The position numbers were made by a program, and so were the translations under genes. A DNA stretch of 64,000 nucleotides, from NCBI GenBank assembly GCA_934772525.1, contig CAKVMI010000002.1, positions 1 to 64,000 of the forward strand, in the 5' to 3' direction. Source of the stretch: an uncultured Clostridia bacterium. Its GTDB lineage: Bacteria > Bacillota > Clostridia > Christensenellales > UBA1242. Below, in pieces: positions 26,707 through 35,502 of this stretch. Below the pieces are notes generated by a model that was given only the letters and a program-made list of their open reading frames with translations, ran no database searches and was not told the DNA's origin. Every line of letters starts with the position of its first letter. The stretch's first letter is position 1.

Positions 26707-26879
26707 TGGCATATAAAATTACCGATGCTTGTATTGCTTGCGGTGCATGTGCTGGCAACTGCCCAGTAGGTGCAATCACAATGGGAGATGGCAAGTTTGA
26801 AATTGACCCAGAAAAGTGCATTGCTTGTGGTCTATGCGCAAGTGTTTGCCCAGTTTCAGCGCCAAACCCTGCAGAGTAA
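26706..26879 (+). CDS. Small 2[4Fe-4S] ferredoxin
   Basis: 57 aa. Two CxxCxxCxxxCP motifs (CIACGACAGNCP and CIACGLCASVCP) give a clostridial-type bacterial ferredoxin with two [4Fe-4S] clusters, a soluble low-potential electron carrier. Its ATG shares a base with the ricT stop (TAATG), so it is translationally coupled to ricT. It lies between ricT and trmN6, which are usually closer neighbours in Bacillota. The link to an iron-sulfur protein complex is suggestive; a general housekeeping role is equally possible. Confidence 0.95.
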   Translation: MAYKITDACIACGACAGNCPVGAITMGDGKFEIDPEKCIACGLCASVCPVSAPNPAE

Positions 26880-26882
26880 TGT

Positions 26883-27530
26883 ATGAAAATGCTTAATCCA
26901 GAGCAAGTAGCAAAACAATTTGGATGGGAATTGGACTACCTAACAGATGGTAGCCCAATTTTTCAATGTGATAAATATTATACCTTTACAAGTGATAGCG
27001 TAAAACTCGCAAAGTTTGTAGATGAAGAAAATATAGATACACTTGTAGATTTTTGTAGTGGCAGTGGAATAGTTGGGTTGGAAATAATAGGTCGAATAAA
27101 TACAAAGAACTTAGTTCAGTTTGAAATTCAAAAAGAACTTGCCGAACTTTCGACCTATACCAATATGTTCAATAATGAAAAAACTAATATTGTTTTACAT
27201 AATACCAGTTTGACCGATGCGAATAAGTATGTGCAAAATGTAGATTGCGTTTGCTGTAACCCACCATACTTTAAAAAGGGAAGTGGCAAAATTAATGAGC
27301 AGATTAGTAAATCAATTGCTCGTCATGAAATCTCGGTAACGTTAGAAGATATTATTGTAAGTGCAAAAAATATTTTAAAAACGGGTGGTTCACTATATTT
27401 TATTCATATTATGGAAAGACAAAATGAATTGATAAAACTTGCAAAAAAATATCACTTTGAAGTTACAAAACAAGAAATTTTAGAAGGCAACAAACTAAGA
27501 AGATTTTTAATAAAACTTATTAAAAATTAG
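26883..27530 (+). CDS. TrmN6-like tRNA1(Val) (adenine-37-N6)-methyltransferase
   Basis: 215 aa. SAM motif I is DFCSGSGIVGLE; the catalytic N6-adenine motif is NPPYFKKGSG, specific to this family (YfiC/YabB). The following ARHEI and SLYFIH stretches also match. It modifies adenine 37 of tRNA in Proteobacteria; the Bacillota enzyme is inferred from homology. Position downstream of holB-ricT is conserved (yabB in Bacillus). It starts 3 nt after the ferredoxin stop with no strong ribosome site. Confidence 0.85.
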   Translation: MKMLNPEQVAKQFGWELDYLTDGSPIFQCDKYYTFTSDSVKLAKFVDEENIDTLVDFCSGSGIVGLEIIGRINTKNLVQFEIQKELAELSTYTNMFNNEKTNIVLHNTSLTDANKYVQNVDCVCCNPPYFKKGSGKINEQISKSIARHEISVTLEDIIVSAKNILKTGGSLYFIHIMERQNELIKLAKKYHFEVTKQEILEGNKLRRFLIKLIKN

Positions 27531-27556
27531 GTCTAATTTGTAGAAAATTTTTTCAA

Positions 27557-27597
27557 CAAAAAATCTTACGAAATTTATATGATTTTGTAAGATTTTT
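27557..27597 (+). terminator. Terminator of the holB operon
   Basis: AAAAAATCTTACGAAA pairs with TTTTGTAAGATTTTT. The following 280 bp (27600-27879) is AT-rich and holds no gene or feature I recognise. Confidence 0.8.
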
Positions 27598-27879
27598 GTA
27601 TTTTTAATTATAAATAATCAATTTTTAGCCCAAAATTTGGCAGTTTTTGTTAAGTTTATCTCTTTTAGACTAATTATTCATCTAGAAAAGGCGAGCAAAT
27701 TTTATACAGAAAAATAATTGCAATTTAGTGTAATATTTTATTAAAACCATTTCACCTTTTATATATTTCTGCCTAATAGTTTTCTAAAAATTTTCAATTT
27801 TTACACTCTAAAATTTTGAGTTGTTGAGTAAATTTTTAATTTTTAAAATTCATTTTTTAGTAGACTTTTACACTAATAT

Positions 27880-28386
27880 TTAACTAAATAATCTTACAAG
27901 TAAGCACGCACATATTGACCCTACAAAACACGCTATTATGCAAACGGGGATAATATAACGCATATTTTTAATGTTTATAGTGCTAAAGTAAACAGCAGTT
28001 ACGTAAAAAATTGTATCACTCGCCCCAAGTACTACACTTGCACATCTGCCGACATAACTATCTGGACCATACTTTACAAATATATCTTTTACAATAGCAA
28101 GTGAACCGTTGCCCGAAAATGGTCGTAAAACTACAAGTTTAGAGAGTTCTACAGGTATGCCAACCAATTTAAGTATTGGTTCAGAAATTTTGCAAAGTAT
28201 ATCCGAAATTCCACTTTTATCCATTAGTGTTACAAAAATAAAGATTGCACATAGGTAGGGAAGAATTGATATAACCAAATTAACCGCTTCTTTTGACCCT
28301 TTTACAAAATAATCATAAGCGGGTATATTTTTTATAATGCAATAAATAAAAATAGTTACAAACAAAATGGGAATTACATAAATCAT
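27880..28386 (-). CDS. spmB: Spore maturation protein B
   Basis: 168 aa, Gate-domain membrane protein with about five hydrophobic segments. Diagnostic stretches are LRPFSGNGSLAIVKDIF and GPDSYVGRCASVVLGASDTIFYV, both typical of SpmB. SpmA and SpmB are needed for full spore core dehydration in Bacillus and Clostridium. AAAGGAAA precedes the ATG, and its start overlaps the spmA stop by 4 bp, so the two are translationally coupled. Confidence 0.9.
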   Translation of the reverse strand: MIYVIPILFVTIFIYCIIKNIPAYDYFVKGSKEAVNLVISILPYLCAIFIFVTLMDKSGISDILCKISEPILKLVGIPVELSKLVVLRPFSGNGSLAIVKDIFVKYGPDSYVGRCASVVLGASDTIFYVTAVYFSTINIKNMRYIIPVCIIACFVGSICACLLVRLFS

Positions 28387-28973
28387 ACTTTTTCCTTTCT
28401 CTTTGCTCTAAATTTTGATACGCGTTCTAGAATTTTTGCAAGAACTACCCCAACTATTGTTGTGCAAAGCCCCGCGAGTATAGTAGGTAAAATTATGAAT
28501 GACGCCGACGTACTTCCGATTGCAACCATTAGTCCCATTACCGTTGTGGGTAAAAGTTGTACCCCAGAACTTGCAAATATAATTGTCATTATCATAGGAA
28601 AGGTTACAATTCCCGTTTTGTTATCCATTTTTTCAATTGCTTTAATTCCAAATGGAACACTTGCCCCGCCGATTCCTAAAACGCTGGTAGAAAGTGAAAG
28701 TGATAGATATTTTTTTGCTTCGGGGTTCATATCTTTTTTGCCCCAGAGCCAATCTATTAACGGTGATAAAATTTTTGCTAAAAACAACGAAAGCTTTGTG
28801 TTTTCAACAATTCCTAAAATACCAAGCCAAACCGCATAGATTGCAAGCAATTCAAATGATAACCTTAAAGCGTTGTTTGTTGCTCCAATTAGGTCGGGCA
28901 ATATGCTTTCAGGACAAATAATTCCTAAAATTATACAAGAAATTGTACATACCATTAACCAAATTTTATTCAT
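28383..28973 (-). CDS. spmA: Spore maturation protein A
   Basis: 196 aa, partner of SpmB. Membrane protein with Gate-domain features: GATNNALRLSFELLAIYAVWLG near residue 30, SLSTSVLGIGGASVPFGIKA in the middle and STSASFIILPT. First gene of the spmAB pair. No clear Shine-Dalgarno was found before the ATG, and a good promoter for it is not evident; the strong promoter in the gap points the other way to tatD. Confidence 0.9.
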   Translation of the reverse strand: MNKIWLMVCTISCIILGIICPESILPDLIGATNNALRLSFELLAIYAVWLGILGIVENTKLSLFLAKILSPLIDWLWGKKDMNPEAKKYLSLSLSTSVLGIGGASVPFGIKAIEKMDNKTGIVTFPMIMTIIFASSGVQLLPTTVMGLMVAIGSTSASFIILPTILAGLCTTIVGVVLAKILERVSKFRAKRKEKV

Positions 28974-29022
28974 ACTTAATTGTATTTTTGTAATTGTAAA
29001 TTAATTACTTAATGCAATTAAA

Positions 29023-29051
29023 TTGACAAATTAGGCTAGTACCATTATAAT
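29023..29051 (+). promoter_or_regulatory. Consensus sigma-A promoter of tatD
   Basis: TTGACA, 17 bp, TATAAT: both hexamers perfect. Predicted start at about 29058, 20 nt before the ATG. Confidence 0.9.
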
Positions 29052-29078
29052 CAATATGTAATTTTTTTGGAGCAAAAA

Positions 29079-29897
29079 ATGGATAGGATAGAATTAAACA
29101 CCAATGGTATAACTGAATATATGATTGATTCCCACGCTCATTTATCTGAGTTTGAAAATGCTGAGAATATAGCTAGAAATATGCAGACCGACAAATTGTG
29201 CAACATAATAAATATGACGGGGTCAATCAAGAGTGTAAAAGATGCAGTAGAATTTAGTAAAATACACCACGAAGTTTATTATATGGTAGGGCTTCATCCA
29301 TATGATATAGAGAACTTTAATGATGAATTTGTCAGTTTTTTAACAGAACTTAGTAAAACGGATGACCATTTTGTAGGAATTGGAGAGATTGGGTTAGACT
29401 ACCACGGCGAATATAAGGATAAGGAGCTACAAAAATATGTGTTTTTAGAACAAATTAAGTTGGCGGATAAATTAGCTCTTCCAATTTCTATGCATATAAG
29501 GGATGCACATGGTGACGCAATAATGTTATTAAATAATAACAAAAATTATTTAAAACACGGCGGAATAGTGCATTGTTTTAGCGGAACAGAAGAAGAAATG
29601 CAAAAGTATTTGGCACTTGGTTTTCATATTTCTTTTTCGGGTTCGGTAACATTCAAAAAGAAAAGCGAGAGTGAATCTATTTTAGATAGATGTGCAAAAC
29701 TATGTCCACTAGATAAAATTTTGATAGAAACCGATTCTCCCTTTCTTTGCCCGGCGCCTTTTAGGGGTAATAGAAATGAGCCACGCTTTGTAGTGGAAAC
29801 TGCAAGATATATTGCAAATTTAAGATGTATGGATGTAAATGATTTTATTAAAATTACAACAGCGAACGCTAAAAAATTAATAAAAAAATTTAAGTAA
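29079..29897 (+). CDS. TatD-family metal-dependent hydrolase
   Basis: 272 aa from the ATG at 29079, with GGAG 6 nt upstream; the upstream TTG at 29067 overlaps that site and is discarded. Amidohydrolase-fold motifs are SHAHL near the N-terminus, VGLHPYD, GEIGLDYHG, SMHIRDAHGD, HCFSG and ETDSPFL, covering the metal ligands of the TatD family (3'-5' exonuclease / DNase). The N-terminal extension of ~10 residues is slightly long. It precedes rsmA, a pairing conserved across Bacillota; the usual rnmV between them is absent. Confidence 0.92.
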   Translation: MDRIELNTNGITEYMIDSHAHLSEFENAENIARNMQTDKLCNIINMTGSIKSVKDAVEFSKIHHEVYYMVGLHPYDIENFNDEFVSFLTELSKTDDHFVGIGEIGLDYHGEYKDKELQKYVFLEQIKLADKLALPISMHIRDAHGDAIMLLNNNKNYLKHGGIVHCFSGTEEEMQKYLALGFHISFSGSVTFKKKSESESILDRCAKLCPLDKILIETDSPFLCPAPFRGNRNEPRFVVETARYIANLRCMDVNDFIKITTANAKKLIKKFK

Positions 29898-29920
29898 CAA
29901 GGTGGCTGTTACTTAAATTT
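29886..29920 (+). terminator. Hairpin overlapping the tatD stop codon
   Basis: A perfect 14-bp stem (AAATTTAAGTAACA / TGTTACTTAAATTT) with a 7-nt loop spans the stop. The following tract is only AGATTTTCC, so termination may be incomplete. Confidence 0.65.
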
Positions 29921-30061
29921 AGATTTTCCTTCGTACTTTTGTTTTAAGTTTTGCTGGTGCAAAAACTTACGTACTTGTTTCTCATTTGTATGGTAATATT
30001 TTTGTTAAAGCAATGCATAATTATGTAAAAATTTTTAATATTTTTTGGAGAAATTTGACGA

Positions 30062-30913
30062 ATGCAAAAATCAACAAAATCAAAACCTTTTAATTCTCAT
30101 GAATTTAAAAAATCACTTGGGCAAAATTTCATTAGTGATAAAAATTTACTTACAGCAATAGTAGGTGATGCCGAAATTTCTTCAACCGATATGGTTGTCG
30201 AAATTGGTGCAGGGGCTGGAACACTTACCGAAGTTATTGCAAGTAAATGTAAAAAATTAATCTCTTTTGAAGTTGATGAAAGTTTAAAAGAAGACCTTGC
30301 AAAAATTGAAGACGAACACAAAAACCTAAAGGTTGTGTTTAAAGATTTTTTAAAGGTGGAGCGAGATGAACTACTTCAATTATTTGAAGACGGTGAAAAT
30401 GTTAAAAGCATTAAGGTAATTGCAAATATTCCATACTACATTACAACCCCAATTGTTTTTAAACTGCTAAATTGGTGTGGTTTGGTTAAAGATATTAGCA
30501 TTATGGTTCAAAAAGAAGTTGGCGAAAGGATGGTTTCTGTTCCTAATAGTAAAACTTACGGTGCGTTGTCTGCAGTGGTTAATTATTATGGTAGGGCTAC
30601 TATAAAAAGAGTAGTAAAAAAGCAAAATTTTTATCCAATGCCAAAGGTAGATTCGTGTATTGTGAATATTAAGGTCAGAGAAAATATAGACGAAAATTAC
30701 GCTATTGGTGTTTCTAAATTTATTCAATCTTGTTTCTTTAATAGAAGAAAAACTCTTTGTAATAACCTAATGAGTGCATTATCTATTACTCGTGAAAGTG
30801 CAGAGTCTGCACTGAATCAATTATCACTTAATGCAAAAGTAAGAGCCGAAGAACTATCTAGCGAACAATTTGAGTTGTTGTATAAAGTTTTAAGCGGTTA
30901 TAAAACTAAATAA
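30062..30913 (+). CDS. rsmA: 16S rRNA (adenine-1518/1519-N6)-dimethyltransferase RsmA
   Basis: 283 aa. GQNFISDKNLL at the N-terminus, SAM motif I VVEIGAGAGTLTE, motif IV NIPYYITTPI with the catalytic loop, and the C-terminal domain with FFNRRKTLCNNL. This is the KsgA family that dimethylates two adjacent adenines near the 3' end of 16S rRNA late in small-subunit assembly; loss gives kasugamycin resistance. GGAG lies 11 nt before the ATG. Confidence 0.95.
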   Translation: MQKSTKSKPFNSHEFKKSLGQNFISDKNLLTAIVGDAEISSTDMVVEIGAGAGTLTEVIASKCKKLISFEVDESLKEDLAKIEDEHKNLKVVFKDFLKVERDELLQLFEDGENVKSIKVIANIPYYITTPIVFKLLNWCGLVKDISIMVQKEVGERMVSVPNSKTYGALSAVVNYYGRATIKRVVKKQNFYPMPKVDSCIVNIKVRENIDENYAIGVSKFIQSCFFNRRKTLCNNLMSALSITRESAESALNQLSLNAKVRAEELSSEQFELLYKVLSGYKTK

Positions 30914-30927
30914 ATTTTTAAGTTAAG

Positions 30928-30952
30928 CACTCGAAATATCGGGTGTTTTTTC
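30928..30952 (+). terminator. Terminator after rsmA
   Basis: CACTCG-AAATAT-CGGGTG hairpin followed by TTTTTTC. Confidence 0.75.
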
Positions 30953-31034
30953 TTCCGAAAAGTATACGATTTAATTAAAAAAATGAATAATTTTCTCCAA
31001 TTTGTCTATTATTTTAGCAAAAAGGAAGTAAATT

Positions 31035-31982
31035 ATGTCAGAAAAGAGATTTATTGTTTTAGAAACGGTTGAAGTTATGAGCATAGAGCAAGGCTCGGTA
31101 TATATAGAAAAAACATCCTTTGGTGTTGTTGTTATTGTTAATCTTTTTAATTTTGAGAATGGCAAAAATTATATAATCAGTTTGACTGATGCCGATGGGC
31201 ATAATTACACACACCAATTTAATTCTAATTATATAAGTTTTTCGCTTGGTGGATTTATTATTCAAGATGACATATATGTAGAAATTTATAAAAACAATGA
31301 GTTGGTCTTAAGGGGATACTCAGAGTGTAAAAACGAGAATGACAACATAGAAGTTGATGGTAGTTTATGTGTGGCTAATGATTTTACCGATGATAGATTA
31401 TCCGCAAGCGAATACGCCAAAGAAACTAATCAAACGGAGATTTTAGACGAAGCCCGTGCAATTTTGGAAAAGTATAAAAATTTAACTACTGCGACGCTAA
31501 ATTCTAAATTATGCACTAACGAAAATGTGGTGAATAATGGCAGTTCTAGTTCCGTTTCAGCTAAACAATTATTTAGTGATGAACTAACTGATAAACAAGT
31601 AGAGGATACTTGCAACACTTGTAATTGTAGTGCAAGTGACAAAACTTTTTATGACACAATCAAAGACGAATTTGAGTTGCTTTTTAGTGCGGGTACAGAC
31701 TTCCCGTTTTTATCTAAGCGTTTTGGTGGGGTATGGAAAAGGGTATCATCCCACGAAACGCTAATTCTAGCAAAGTTTTATAGCAAGCCCCAATTCCTTT
31801 TAAATACCGAACCTATGCCAGACATAGTAGCAATAGCAATGCCCATTTTGCTTTCAAATTCGCAAAAAAATCTTGGTATAAATTCCATAATTTATAAGGT
31901 CGATGAGTGTGGAGATTTTGCATATAACATATTATTTCAATACGCGACAGATGGAAAAGCAATCAAAATAAATTGTGATTAA
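31035..31982 (+). CDS. Conserved hypothetical protein
   Basis: 315 aa, no family that I can name with confidence. Three parts are visible: an N-terminal beta-rich domain (~1-95, with VVIVNLFNFENGKNYIISL), a polar, cysteine-containing linker (~100-205), and a C-terminal folded domain (~210-315, with FPFLSKRFGGVWKRVSSHETLILAKFY). No signal peptide or membrane segment. AAAGGAAG precedes the ATG. It follows rsmA and precedes a separately promoted lipoprotein. The three-part layout recalls uncharacterised clostridial proteins of similar size. Confidence 0.6.
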   Translation: MSEKRFIVLETVEVMSIEQGSVYIEKTSFGVVVIVNLFNFENGKNYIISLTDADGHNYTHQFNSNYISFSLGGFIIQDDIYVEIYKNNELVLRGYSECKNENDNIEVDGSLCVANDFTDDRLSASEYAKETNQTEILDEARAILEKYKNLTTATLNSKLCTNENVVNNGSSSSVSAKQLFSDELTDKQVEDTCNTCNCSASDKTFYDTIKDEFELLFSAGTDFPFLSKRFGGVWKRVSSHETLILAKFYSKPQFLLNTEPMPDIVAIAMPILLSNSQKNLGINSIIYKVDECGDFAYNILFQYATDGKAIKINCD

Positions 31983-32000
31983 AATAATAGGAAATAGTTG

Positions 32001-32030
32001 TTGACTTTATTAATTAAATTGTTGTAAAAT
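32001..32030 (+). promoter_or_regulatory. Sigma-A promoter of the 32-kb lipoprotein gene
   Basis: TTGACT, 18 bp, TAAAAT, 48 bp before the ATG. Confidence 0.6.
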
Positions 32031-32077
32031 AATTAAGTGAATATAAATAATTTTTCATTAGAAAAAGGGGAATATGC

Positions 32078-33334
32078 ATGTTTAAAAAAGTTATTAAGTC
32101 TATAAGTTTGGTACTTGCAGTATTTTTATGTGTCGCAATCTTTACTGGTTGTTCGCAAAAAGTTTCAAACTTTTCAACCGAAGGGGTTTCTAGTAATGGT
32201 AAAATAGGGGCAGTAAAAGGCGAATATATCTATTATGTTAATCGTATAACATCAGATAGAACACTTACCGGTTCTAGTGTAGACCCTATGGGTATATATA
32301 AATCAAAAATTGATGGAAATGGCAATCTAACTGGCGAAGCGGAACTAGTTTATTCAGCACTTGCTGGTTACGCCGATGGCGAAATATATGTTTTTGGTGA
32401 CTATATCTATTTTTCTACACCAGCGCAAGTTACTTCCGCTAGTGCTACCAAACTTGTAAAGAGAGTAAGTTTTGCACGTGTTGGAATAGATGGTAAGCAT
32501 TTTGAAGTTTTGTATACAACTGAAACTGAAGGCACTCCAACATATAGTTATTACAAAACTAATGATTGCTTGTATTTGGTTGTTTACGAAAATAAAACTT
32601 TGTATTCAATCAATATGAAAACTCTAAAAAATGAAGTTTTGGCGGAAGAAGTTCAAAGTGTCGCACTTTCTTCATCTTGCGGTGAAGGTAGCGGAGCAGA
32701 TACAAAAATATTCTATTCATTAACCCCTAGCGAAAATTTTGTTACTCAAAGCGGTCAAAATATTTATAGCGTAAATCCAGATGGTTCAGATAATATCATT
32801 ATCTCTGCGGGTAGCGATGTTACACTAAAACAAGTTAGCGGTGGATATTTGTATTATGTACTAGATAAAGATTTATACAGAACATCTGCAGTTGCAGGGC
32901 TTGGTACTGGCGAAAAAATTTACTATACAGTTCCAGATAGTTTCACTATTCTTTCAGATGGCACACTACTTATTAAGGATACTACCAACTCTATGTTTAG
33001 AAGTACCGGTTGGATAAATGGTGAATTAAAATATCAAAAGGTGTTAGCATCAACCGATTATGATTTCTTGTTTGAAAATAACGGCTACGCTTACTTTAAG
33101 TACACAAAGAGTGGTTCTAAGTCTGATGAACAAGTAATTTCAAGAATTTCTCTAACTGACACTAGTGCAAAACTAGAAAAAGTAACCGAAGAGCAAGCAG
33201 TAAAAGCCGGTTCATTTATGAATTGGGAAGTAATAGGTAATACACTTTACTATTATACCGAAGAAGTTCAAACTACCGAAGACGGAAAATCTTTAACATA
33301 TAGCGTACTAAAAACATTAGTTCTAACTAAGTAA
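32078..33334 (+). CDS. Lipoprotein with beta-propeller-like repeats
   Basis: 418 aa. Type II signal peptide with lipobox FTGC (Cys25), so anchored outside the membrane. The rest is built from repeated short blocks with aromatic tyrosines, such as GEYIYYVNR, DYIYFSTP, GGYLYYVLDKDLYR and GNTLYYYTEE, the pattern of DUF5050-type propellers. Such proteins are common on clostridial surfaces; ligands are unknown. The ribosome site is AAAAGGGG. Bounded by its own promoter and terminator, so monocistronic. Confidence 0.75.
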   Translation: MFKKVIKSISLVLAVFLCVAIFTGCSQKVSNFSTEGVSSNGKIGAVKGEYIYYVNRITSDRTLTGSSVDPMGIYKSKIDGNGNLTGEAELVYSALAGYADGEIYVFGDYIYFSTPAQVTSASATKLVKRVSFARVGIDGKHFEVLYTTETEGTPTYSYYKTNDCLYLVVYENKTLYSINMKTLKNEVLAEEVQSVALSSSCGEGSGADTKIFYSLTPSENFVTQSGQNIYSVNPDGSDNIIISAGSDVTLKQVSGGYLYYVLDKDLYRTSAVAGLGTGEKIYYTVPDSFTILSDGTLLIKDTTNSMFRSTGWINGELKYQKVLASTDYDFLFENNGYAYFKYTKSGSKSDEQVISRISLTDTSAKLEKVTEEQAVKAGSFMNWEVIGNTLYYYTEEVQTTEDGKSLTYSVLKTLVLTK

Positions 33335-33340
33335 TGTCTT

Positions 33341-33372
33341 AAAACTCTACCTAAAAAGGTAGAGTTTTATTA
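33341..33372 (+). terminator. Terminator after the lipoprotein gene
   Basis: AAAACTCTACCT and AGGTAGAGTTTT form a perfect 12-bp stem with a 4-nt loop, then ATTATT. Confidence 0.9.
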
Positions 33373-33495
33373 TTGTAAATTTCCATTTTGTACAATCGGC
33401 TTGAAATATTTGTTTTTATAATTCGTCAAAATTGGACATAATATTTTTCATAAAACAAGTGACTAAATAAACACTATTGATAGGAGATTAATTAT

Positions 33496-34698
33496 ATGAA
33501 GAAGTTTCTATCAATAATTGTAATAATTTTGGCAGTAAGTATGGTTATGATGTTACCTTCAACCAAAGATTTGGTATTCTGCTATAAAAAAATATCAGAA
33601 GCAAATGAAGTAACTAGTAGTGAAAGTGTGAAGTCTGCACTAAATCTTCAAGCGAAGTCTAGTGTATTAATAGACGCAAAAAGCGGGAAGATTATGTATA
33701 GCGACAACGCTGAAACACACTTGGCGCCAGCTAGTATGACAAAGGTGATTACTTTACTTCTTGTAATGGAAGAAATAGATAAAGGTAATTTATCACTAAA
33801 TCAACAAGTTTTAATTAGTGAATATTCTGCAAGTCAAGAAGGTTCGGAGTGCTTTTTGGACGCAAACCAAAACTATAGCGTACAAGAATTAATAAAGTCG
33901 GTAGCGGTAGCGTCAGCAAATGATTCGTGTGTTGCTCTTGCTGAATGTGTTTCGGGTGATGAGAAATTATTTGTAAAAAAGATGAACGAAAAGGCACAAC
34001 AATTAGGTATGACTAACACAAATTTTGTTAATTGTACCGGGCTTGATACTGCAGGACACTACTCTTGTGCAAAGGACTTATGTATAGCACTAAAAGCACT
34101 TTCTAAATATAATCTTATTTCGGAATTAGAAAAAACATGGATGTACGATATGCAACACGCCAATGGTAGAGTTACATCACTTACAAACACTAACCGTTTA
34201 ATTCGTACAAACCCAGATATTTACATGGCGAAGACGGGGCATACAGATGACGCTGGTTACTGCATTGTAGGTTTTGGCAAACGTAATAATATGGAATTAA
34301 TTGCTTGCGTTATGGGGCTAAATGATAGTAAAGTTCGTTTTGACGAAGAAACCAAGTTACTAAATTATGGTTTTACAAATTTTGAAAGTAAATTAGTAAT
34401 TGCAAAAGATACTCCAGTAGAAGCAATTGCAATTAAAAATGGTAAACAAAAACAAGTTGAAGTAGTTGCAAAAGATGATGTATATATGTTAGTAAATAAG
34501 AATGAACAATTACCAGTTACAGAAAACAAAACCGAATTAACATTTACAAAATTGGATGCACCTATATCAAAATCTACTGTAGTTGGAAAACTTAGTGTAA
34601 TTGTAAATGGGGTAGAAGTTGGCTCAACCGAATTAGTAACTAGTTCAGATATAGAGAAAAATAATTACAAAGATTTAGTTTTACAATTATTAGGCTAA
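33496..34698 (+). CDS. D-alanyl-D-alanine carboxypeptidase (DacF-like, class A PBP5 family)
   Basis: 400 aa. N-terminal membrane anchor or signal (FLSIIVIILAVSMVMML), then the serine peptidase S11 motifs: SMTK with nucleophile Ser80 and Lys83, SAN in VASANDSC, and KTG in MAKTGHTDDAG. The C-terminal beta-sandwich typical of PBP5-like enzymes follows. It trims the terminal D-Ala of peptidoglycan stem peptides outside the membrane. AGGAG precedes the ATG. A second enzyme of this family is encoded at 38036. Confidence 0.92.
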   Translation: MKKFLSIIVIILAVSMVMMLPSTKDLVFCYKKISEANEVTSSESVKSALNLQAKSSVLIDAKSGKIMYSDNAETHLAPASMTKVITLLLVMEEIDKGNLSLNQQVLISEYSASQEGSECFLDANQNYSVQELIKSVAVASANDSCVALAECVSGDEKLFVKKMNEKAQQLGMTNTNFVNCTGLDTAGHYSCAKDLCIALKALSKYNLISELEKTWMYDMQHANGRVTSLTNTNRLIRTNPDIYMAKTGHTDDAGYCIVGFGKRNNMELIACVMGLNDSKVRFDEETKLLNYGFTNFESKLVIAKDTPVEAIAIKNGKQKQVEVVAKDDVYMLVNKNEQLPVTENKTELTFTKLDAPISKSTVVGKLSVIVNGVEVGSTELVTSSDIEKNNYKDLVLQLLG

Positions 34699-34711
34699 TA
34701 TTATTAAGTTT

Positions 34712-34745
34712 AAAGGTAGGTAATTTTAGTTTACCTACCTTTTTG
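34712..34745 (+). terminator. Terminator after the DacF-like gene
   Basis: AAAGGTAGGTAA and TTACCTACCTTT form a perfect stem followed by TT; a clean intrinsic terminator. Confidence 0.9.
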
Positions 34746-34805
34746 CTTTTAAATAATTTGACTTATTTCTCTATTAATTATATAATTTATATAGGAGATG
34801 TTTGT

Positions 34806-35492
34806 ATGCTAATTAGTTTATTCAGAGCAAATTTATCTTTCGGACAATTTATGGCTATACTTGTGGCATACCTTGGGGTATTGCTTCTCAGTTTTTCAAT
34901 GCATGAATTTTCACATGCGTTTACGGCATACAAAAATGGTGACCCAACCGCAAAACTTTGTGGAAGAATGACGCTTAATCCGTTTGCCCACTTTAATTTA
35001 TATGGCTTTGTGTGTCTTATAATATTTGGTTTTGGTTGGGCAAGCCCAGTACCTATAAATTATGAAAACCTTAAAAAGGGCAAGCGAAGTATGTTTGCTG
35101 TTGCAATTTCGGGTATTCTTAGCAATTTAATTTTGGCACTTATATTTACATTTGTTTATTCACTTATTGGTACATTTGCACCAATAGCACTTCAAAGTGA
35201 TAGTTTTTGGACAATATTACTTCAATACTTTTTAATTTATGGAGTAGAAATTAATTTAAGTTTGGCATTCTTTAACTTGTTGCCATTCTACCCACTAGAT
35301 GGTTATAGGGTTTTAGAACTTATACTAAAGCCAAATAGTAAATTTCTAGAATTTATGTATAAGTATTCAACAATCATTTTAATTTTGCTCTTAGGTTTTG
35401 GAATTATAAATATACTTATGCAATATTTGTTAAACTTTATGGAAATAGGAATGCTTACCATGTGGACTAGTTTATTTGATTTGTTTAGATAG
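34806..35492 (+). CDS. Site-2 protease family (M50) membrane metalloprotease
   Basis: 228 aa from the ATG at 34806, with AGGAG 8 nt upstream; an in-frame start at 34743 lacks a ribosome site. The zinc motif HEFSH lies at residues 33-37 in the second membrane helix, and the third ligand motif NLLPFYPLDG lies near residue 155. The minimal S2P form without PDZ or CBS domains matches the YwhC/RseP-like group that precedes scpA in many Clostridia. Substrate unknown. Confidence 0.9.
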   Translation: MLISLFRANLSFGQFMAILVAYLGVLLLSFSMHEFSHAFTAYKNGDPTAKLCGRMTLNPFAHFNLYGFVCLIIFGFGWASPVPINYENLKKGKRSMFAVAISGILSNLILALIFTFVYSLIGTFAPIALQSDSFWTILLQYFLIYGVEINLSLAFFNLLPFYPLDGYRVLELILKPNSKFLEFMYKYSTIILILLLGFGIINILMQYLLNFMEIGMLTMWTSLFDLFR

Positions 35493-35502
35493 GAGAATTT
35501 TT

